Source: a virus. From it: 27,804 bases of DNA. The stretch spans positions 1 through 27,804 of the IMG/VR virus record IMGVR_UViG_3300021368_000012; one strand, written 5' to 3'. Below the pieces are notes generated by a model. That model was given only the letters and a program-made list of their open reading frames with translations. It made no database searches and was not told where the DNA came from. Made by a program: the position numbers and the translations under genes. Within the stretch, counting starts at the first letter, position 1; each line of letters starts with the position of its first letter. Shown here piece after piece: positions 24,382 to 27,804 of this stretch.

Positions 24382-26021
24382 TGTGTTTCAGCCCAATTGT
24401 TTCCTACATTGTACTCAGCATCAAGTGGGCATCGCAGGTCTAACACATCTCCTGCATTCTTGATTGCTCTTACTGCCGCTTTGCCTACTACATCAGCAAA
24501 ATTCTCTGGTGCTTCTATCTGAAATTCGTCATGCACGTTGGCCACTAGTTTGTGCGGTATATCGTATCTATGTAATGACTCTGACAACAGCACCAGTGCC
24601 TGTTTCATTACAATAGCTCCTGCACCTTGTAGCAATGTGTTCAGTGCCGCATGTTCACTTCTTACACGCAAGCGTCTACCATCTAGTGCAGGTAGTGTTC
24701 CTGCTGTGGCGTGTTTAGCTACCTTCTCACGCAGTTTAGCCAGTGCGGGTGTGTTGCGTAGGAACGAGTCTATAAGCTGTTGTCCTTCTCTGTAGCCACC
24801 GCCTACTATCTGCCCTATCTTGGCTGCTCCTGCACCATACAGGAATGCGTAGATGAATGTTTTAGCTTGGTTGCGGTCAGTGAGTCCTGCCGCCTTCATG
24901 TTAGCTGTGTGGATGTCACCACTTAGTATCTCGTTAGTGTATCTCTCGTCACGCATATAGTGTGCAAGCATACGTAGTTCTAAGCCACTGGCATCACAGC
25001 CTACGAGTTTATGTCCTTCAGGTACACGCCAGAATGAACGACACTCTCTACCATACGGTGCAGACACTGATGGCACTTGCGCCAGGTTGGGGCTGTGGTG
25101 CGTCATACGGCCTGTCACAGCACCGTTGGTGATAACCCTACCATGCACCCTACCATCCTTCTCATGGGTTAACCAAGAATCTATCTGCGCGGCACGTTTC
25201 TGTAGCATCAGGTACTCGTATATCATCTTAGCTTCTGGTATGTCGATACCTTCTAGCACCTTCTCATTGACGATGGTAGCACCTTTCTCAGTCTGTAGCT
25301 TAAACTTCACACCTACACCTTCTAGGCGTTCTGCTATCTGCTTGCGAGAGCCTACGTTAAACTCTGTCACCTTGTCCTTCAGACGCTTCCCTGTCTTCTC
25401 GCTCCAACGCTCCTCCACTATTGGTGGAAACACTTTCTGTAGTTCCGCTGTTATCGTCCTCATCTTGTGTGTTATGTCTTGCCACAACAAAGTTGCTTGC
25501 TCTACGTCTAGCATGAAGCCGTTGCGCTCCTGTTGAGCCGTAATGATAGCTACCTTCCTTTCTAAATCTACGCATTGCTCTGAAAATTCCTCCCGCTTCA
25601 GTGAATCAGTTAAGTGTTTATACAGCCTAGTTGTTAGTGCTACATCTTGTATGCAGTAGTTCACCATCTCTTGTGTTAGTCCACCATCATAGTCATCAAA
25701 GTCTATCTTAGGATCGCCAAAGCGTTTGCCCCAAGAGTCTAGGCTATGACCGCCTTCCAGAGAAGGGTTGTATAGTCTGCTGAGTACTAGAGTGTCTATT
25801 AGAATGTCTACTGGAATGTGTATTCCCCACACTCTCTCTAGCACTGGCGCATCAAAGCCTATGATGTTGTGGCCTATAACGCCTTCACAGTTGAGCAGCA
25901 AAGTCTCTAGGGTGTCAGAGTTGTAATGCTCTAGCACCTCGCCAGTGTCAACGTCCTGAGTAACCACTACCCAGATGTTGTCGTGACTGGTATTTGTTTC
26001 TATGTCCAACGTAATCAACAT
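24378..26021 (-). CDS. Family A DNA polymerase with 3'-5' exonuclease (T7 gp5-like)
   Basis: This is the replicative polymerase. The N-terminal proofreading domain has DIET (D6, E8), D57 in GFDAP and YCIQD (D126). The polymerase domain has motif A CDASGLELR (D343), motif B RNQAKTFIYAFLYGAG (R383, K387, Y391, Y395) and motif C VHDEF (D498). Y391 is in the position of E. coli F762 and T7 Y526, which controls discrimination against dideoxynucleotides. At 547 residues it is shorter than T7 polymerase (704) and probably lacks the thioredoxin-binding loop. The ATG at 26021 has GAGG seven bases upstream. The stop overlaps the next promoter. Confidence 0.95.
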   Translation of the reverse strand: MLITLDIETNTSHDNIWVVVTQDVDTGEVLEHYNSDTLETLLLNCEGVIGHNIIGFDAPVLERVWGIHIPVDILIDTLVLSRLYNPSLEGGHSLDSWGKRFGDPKIDFDDYDGGLTQEMVNYCIQDVALTTRLYKHLTDSLKREEFSEQCVDLERKVAIITAQQERNGFMLDVEQATLLWQDITHKMRTITAELQKVFPPIVEERWSEKTGKRLKDKVTEFNVGSRKQIAERLEGVGVKFKLQTEKGATIVNEKVLEGIDIPEAKMIYEYLMLQKRAAQIDSWLTHEKDGRVHGRVITNGAVTGRMTHHSPNLAQVPSVSAPYGRECRSFWRVPEGHKLVGCDASGLELRMLAHYMRDERYTNEILSGDIHTANMKAAGLTDRNQAKTFIYAFLYGAGAAKIGQIVGGGYREGQQLIDSFLRNTPALAKLREKVAKHATAGTLPALDGRRLRVRSEHAALNTLLQGAGAIVMKQALVLLSESLHRYDIPHKLVANVHDEFQIEAPENFADVVGKAAVRAIKNAGDVLDLRCPLDAEYNVGNNWAETH

Positions 26022-26133
26022 AGTATTGCCTCGCTGTGGTGTCTTTGTTGCTGTGTCTGTTGTACGGATTTACGTACGCTAGTTGAGCCTTGCTCTCTTG
26101 CCTCTCACTTATCCAACTGCCAATCTTGCTCAT
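25948..26133 (-). CDS. Possible small protein (61 aa) overlapping the polymerase start
   Basis: The frame starts at ATG 26133, with GGAG ten bases upstream, and ends 74 bases inside the polymerase gene. The N-terminal part, MSKIGSWISERQESKAQLAY, looks like a normal soluble peptide; the C-terminal part that overlaps polymerase is Arg/Gly/Tyr-rich and less natural. Without this gene an 83-base gap would separate the zinc ribbon gene from the polymerase, unusual in this operon. The real product may be translated mainly to bring ribosomes to the polymerase start. Function unknown. Confidence 0.35.
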   Translation of the reverse strand: MSKIGSWISERQESKAQLAYVNPYNRHSNKDTTARQYYVDYVGHRNKYQSRQHLGSGYSGR

Positions 26134-26311
26134 ATTCTTGACTCTCCATTACGTAGTCTGATTCTGACCGTAGGTCTTCTCTGTCGATAGTGTCAATGTC
26201 GTCAGTGTAAAAGTAGCAGTCATTGCACATATCTAAATACTCACCGCTTTGTGCGGATTTCCTAGTAGACTCAAAGTCTGATAAAGCCTTGTTACACGCT
26301 ATACATCTCAT
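26105..26311 (-). CDS. Small zinc ribbon protein (68 aa)
   Basis: Two Cys pairs, C3/C6 (CIAC) and C29/C32 (CNDC), make a compact zinc-binding unit. Between them lies KALSDFESTRKSAQSGEYLD (residues 8-27), a pattern I recall in small proteins of T7-like and marine phages. The rest is acidic. The ATG shares a base with the methyltransferase stop (TAATG). Such proteins may bind nucleic acid or a replication partner; no function is established. Confidence 0.75.
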   Translation of the reverse strand: MRCIACNKALSDFESTRKSAQSGEYLDMCNDCYFYTDDIDTIDREDLRSESDYVMESQEYEQDWQLDK

Positions 26312-27303
26312 TATAACATCCTCTCGCTTAAAACTGAATATGCTTTTGCTGCTGTCTGCGGGACTACTGCGTTTCCCAAGAGCCTAAGTCTGTCCACCCT
26401 GTTTCTATTCCCATCAAGTGTTCCACCCAGTAAGGGTTTAGTTTTCCAAACTGTTCTTGGTTGTTCCCACTCGTGTTGTTCTTGACCTGGCCCTGACGGC
26501 CAAGCCTGTCTTTTTGCATTTTGGGACGATCCACAGTCTGGCCATGTACCTCTGGGTGATTCGCCAAGCCTAGTTGTCCGTAATTCGGTCTGTTGCTTAC
26601 CTTCTGAGCTTGCGCTACATCTGGAGTTGGCCACATTTTCTCCGCTGTCTCTACAGCATCCTTCAGCTTCGCTCCGTACCACGGGCTGTCGGGGTCTTTG
26701 CTGTGCTTCGATCTCCACTGTCCGTTGACTAGCTGTGTCGGGTAGCTTCCACCAGTTACATCGAACACCGTTGCGGTTGGCCATGATGTAAACTCGCTTT
26801 CGTTGGTGTGGTGCGCCAACTTCACGCGCTGAGAATATTCCCCACGCTGTGCTGTAACCATCTTCTTCCAAGTCGCTAATGACTGTGTTGAGTCCAAGCG
26901 AGATGTGGCCTTCGACATTTTCAAAGAAGCACTGAACAGGTCTAATTGTTTCAACGTGCTTTCTGATGTATGGCCAGAGGTGTCTTGGGTCATCTCCTCC
27001 TTTGCGCTTTCCTGCTGCTGAGAAAGGTTGGCAGGGATAACCGCCAGTGATGATGTCAACTCTGTCTCGAAACACTTCTGACGGGAAGGTTTTAATATCC
27101 GTGTAAATAGGTGCGGGAGGTAGCTGTCCTGTTTCCATTTTCGACACCAAGTTTGCAATGGCATAGGCTTCGATCTCCACATAAGCGACGACTCTATGTT
27201 CAAGCCCTGCAAGGTCAAGTCCTCTTTCGATTCCACCATATCCTGCACAAAATGCGATGACAGTGGGTAGTTCTTTGGTAGTATCCACATTGTTAATCTC
27301 CAC
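26311..27303 (-). CDS. dcm: C5 cytosine-specific DNA methyltransferase
   Basis: This enzyme transfers a methyl group from S-adenosylmethionine to C5 of cytosine at a specific sequence, probably to protect phage DNA from host restriction. Motifs in the 330-residue product are: I FCAGYGGIERGL (18-29), IV GGYPCQPFSAAGKR (87-100) with catalytic C91, VI ENVEG (128-132), VIII QRKRVYIMA (167-175), and X RLRLLGNAVVPQTAAKAY (305-322). The variable region between VIII and X (176-290), where the target recognition domain should be, is rich in Arg, Gln, Ser and Cys and looks unlike a folded domain. The start is GTG at 27303, two bases after the helicase stop, with AAGG upstream. No restriction enzyme gene is visible. 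See the overlapping frame at 26364-27290. Confidence 0.92.
   Translation of the reverse strand: MEINNVDTTKELPTVIAFCAGYGGIERGLDLAGLEHRVVAYVEIEAYAIANLVSKMETGQLPPAPIYTDIKTFPSEVFRDRVDIITGGYPCQPFSAAGKRKGGDDPRHLWPYIRKHVETIRPVQCFFENVEGHISLGLNTVISDLEEDGYSTAWGIFSAREVGAPHQRKRVYIMANRNGVRCNWWKLPDTASQRTVEIEAQQRPRQPVVRSEAEGCCRDSGENVANSRCSASSEGKQQTELRTTRLGESPRGTWPDCGSSQNAKRQAWPSGPGQEQHEWEQPRTVWKTKPLLGGTLDGNRNRVDRLRLLGNAVVPQTAAKAYSVLSERML
26364..27290 (-). CDS. Overlapping 308-codon reading frame inside the methyltransferase gene (candidate overprinted gene)
   Basis: This frame is +1 to the methyltransferase frame and covers nearly the whole gene. It starts at ATG 27290-27288 with GGAG (27301-27298) seven bases upstream; that GGAG lies in the methyltransferase's own first codons. 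Its second half (residues ~165-308) looks like a real protein: SWPTATVFDVTGGSYPTQ (169-186), KLKDAVETAEKMWPTPD (208-224), NRPNYGQLGLANHPEV (233-248) and LNPYWVEHLMGIETGWTDL (284-302). From memory these match a phage protein type found beside or fused to C5 methyltransferases (WPTP and LNPxWVEWLMG motifs). The first half is Ser/Lys/Gln-rich and less convincing. It could be translated, be a relic of a frameshift, or be reached by frameshifting. Confidence 0.45.
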   Translation of the reverse strand: MWILPKNYPLSSHFVQDMVESKEDLTLQGLNIESSLMWRSKPMPLQTWCRKWKQDSYLPHLFTRILKPSRQKCFETELTSSLAVIPANLSQQQESAKEEMTQDTSGHTSESTLKQLDLFSASLKMSKATSRLDSTQSLATWKKMVTAQRGEYSQRVKLAHHTNESEFTSWPTATVFDVTGGSYPTQLVNGQWRSKHSKDPDSPWYGAKLKDAVETAEKMWPTPDVAQAQKVSNRPNYGQLGLANHPEVHGQTVDRPKMQKDRLGRQGQVKNNTSGNNQEQFGKLNPYWVEHLMGIETGWTDLGSWETQ

Positions 27304-27304
27304 G

Positions 27305-27804
27305 TTATAGACCTTCTTCTTTAATTTCAGTCATTCTACCTGTAGTCTGATCAAATAGCAACCCACCTGCCTTTCCTGTAGTGCCACAGAAGCGATTCTT
27401 TAGCACCCTGACATGGGTTGTATTCCTCTCTACAGGGTCATCAGCCTGACCATTTCTCTCCAGTCCTATCACCATATCAGATAGCTGTGCAATGGATGCA
27501 GAGCCTCTGAGTTGCGATAGACTGCTCACAGCACCTTCCTCATGGCCTTTGCCGTCTGGCCGCTTGAGGTGACTAACCATAAACAATGTTATGCCTGTCT
27601 CTTGCACTAGCATTCTCAGCTTGGTGCAGATTTCATCAAGAGCCTTGCGTTCATCACCGTTGCTCTGCGCTGACACAACAATACTAACGTGATCTAGAAA
27701 CAGAAACTTTGTGTCTAACGCCTTAGCCATGTAGCGACAACGTGCAATGATGTTATCAACACTGGTGCTACCAAAGTGGTCAAATAGATAGAGTCTGTTA
27801 GTAC
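27305..27804 (-). CDS. Replicative helicase (T7 gp4-like), C-terminal part, cut by the right edge
   Basis: The frame stays open to the window edge; an internal Met at 27730 is not the start, since the upstream codons (YLFDHFGSTSVDNIIARCRY) continue the conserved domain. About 166 residues are present. They hold the Walker B region (FLFLDHVSIV), the VSHLKRPDGKGHEEG segment, the DNA-binding loop region (SQLRGSASIAQLSDMVIGLE) and an arginine finger-type VRVLKNRFCG, all as in the RecA-like domain of T7 gp4 and DnaB-type helicases. Any primase domain would lie outside the window. It unwinds DNA ahead of the polymerase encoded three genes downstream. Confidence 0.93.
   Translation of the reverse strand, partial: TNRLYLFDHFGSTSVDNIIARCRYMAKALDTKFLFLDHVSIVVSAQSNGDERKALDEICTKLRMLVQETGITLFMVSHLKRPDGKGHEEGAVSSLSQLRGSASIAQLSDMVIGLERNGQADDPVERNTTHVRVLKNRFCGTTGKAGGLLFDQTTGRMTEIKEEGL

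Noticed and set aside
25087-25536. 149-codon + frame antisense to the DNA polymerase
   Set aside because: Antisense shadow of a highly conserved gene; no neighbours on that strand.
26304-26316. TATAAT-like sequence on the minus strand before the zinc ribbon gene
   Set aside because: No -35 box at 16-18 bases, and the position is explained by the TAATG stop/start junction.

Overview
This window looks like about 28 kb of a tailed double-stranded DNA phage genome. It was probably cut from a longer contig, because both ends break a gene. The virion genes resemble short-tailed phages of P22 type (terminase, portal, head-tail adaptor, nozzle protein, three ejection-type proteins). The replication genes resemble T7 (gp4-like helicase, gp5-like family A polymerase, gp2.5-like SSB, gp6-like exonuclease). 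A cobalamin-dependent monomeric ribonucleotide reductase and an S74-type tail fibre fit a marine phage. Three near-perfect sigma70 promoters and no RNA polymerase gene in view suggest that host RNA polymerase transcribes these genes. The host is probably a proteobacterium; that is inference.

Layout: positions 1-19333 are read rightward. They hold the tail end of a probable M15-type endolysin, terL, portal, four very small basic or coiled-coil proteins, a sigma70 promoter, two small proteins, scaffold, major capsid protein and a terminator. Then come a heptad-repeat fibre, an S74 fibre, a small virion-type protein, a run of three membrane proteins (lysis type), a second promoter, a large protein with 11-residue repeats, adaptor, nozzle, a small fibre-like protein and three ejection-type proteins. 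Positions 19386-27804 are read leftward: helicase (cut by the right edge), C5 cytosine methyltransferase, zinc ribbon, DNA polymerase, a third promoter, SSB, 5'-3' exonuclease, HNH nuclease, a winged-helix-like protein, metallophosphoesterase, a 55-residue protein, a DUF3310 protein and ribonucleotide reductase. The two blocks converge on a strong 16-bp hairpin that can terminate transcription from both sides.

The genes are packed very tightly. Many stops and starts share the TAATG junction, so translational coupling is probably general. No intergenic stretch reaches 300 bases and I saw no tRNA, CRISPR or IS element.

The most interesting signal is inside the cytosine methyltransferase gene. 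A second reading frame stays open for 308 codons (26364-27290, minus). It has its own ATG and a GGAG ribosome site, and its C-terminal half reads like a known phage protein type (two WPT motifs, then LNPxWVExLMG and GWTDL). The methyltransferase frame meanwhile keeps all its catalytic motifs. This is a candidate overprinted gene pair, or a frame-switched target recognition domain.
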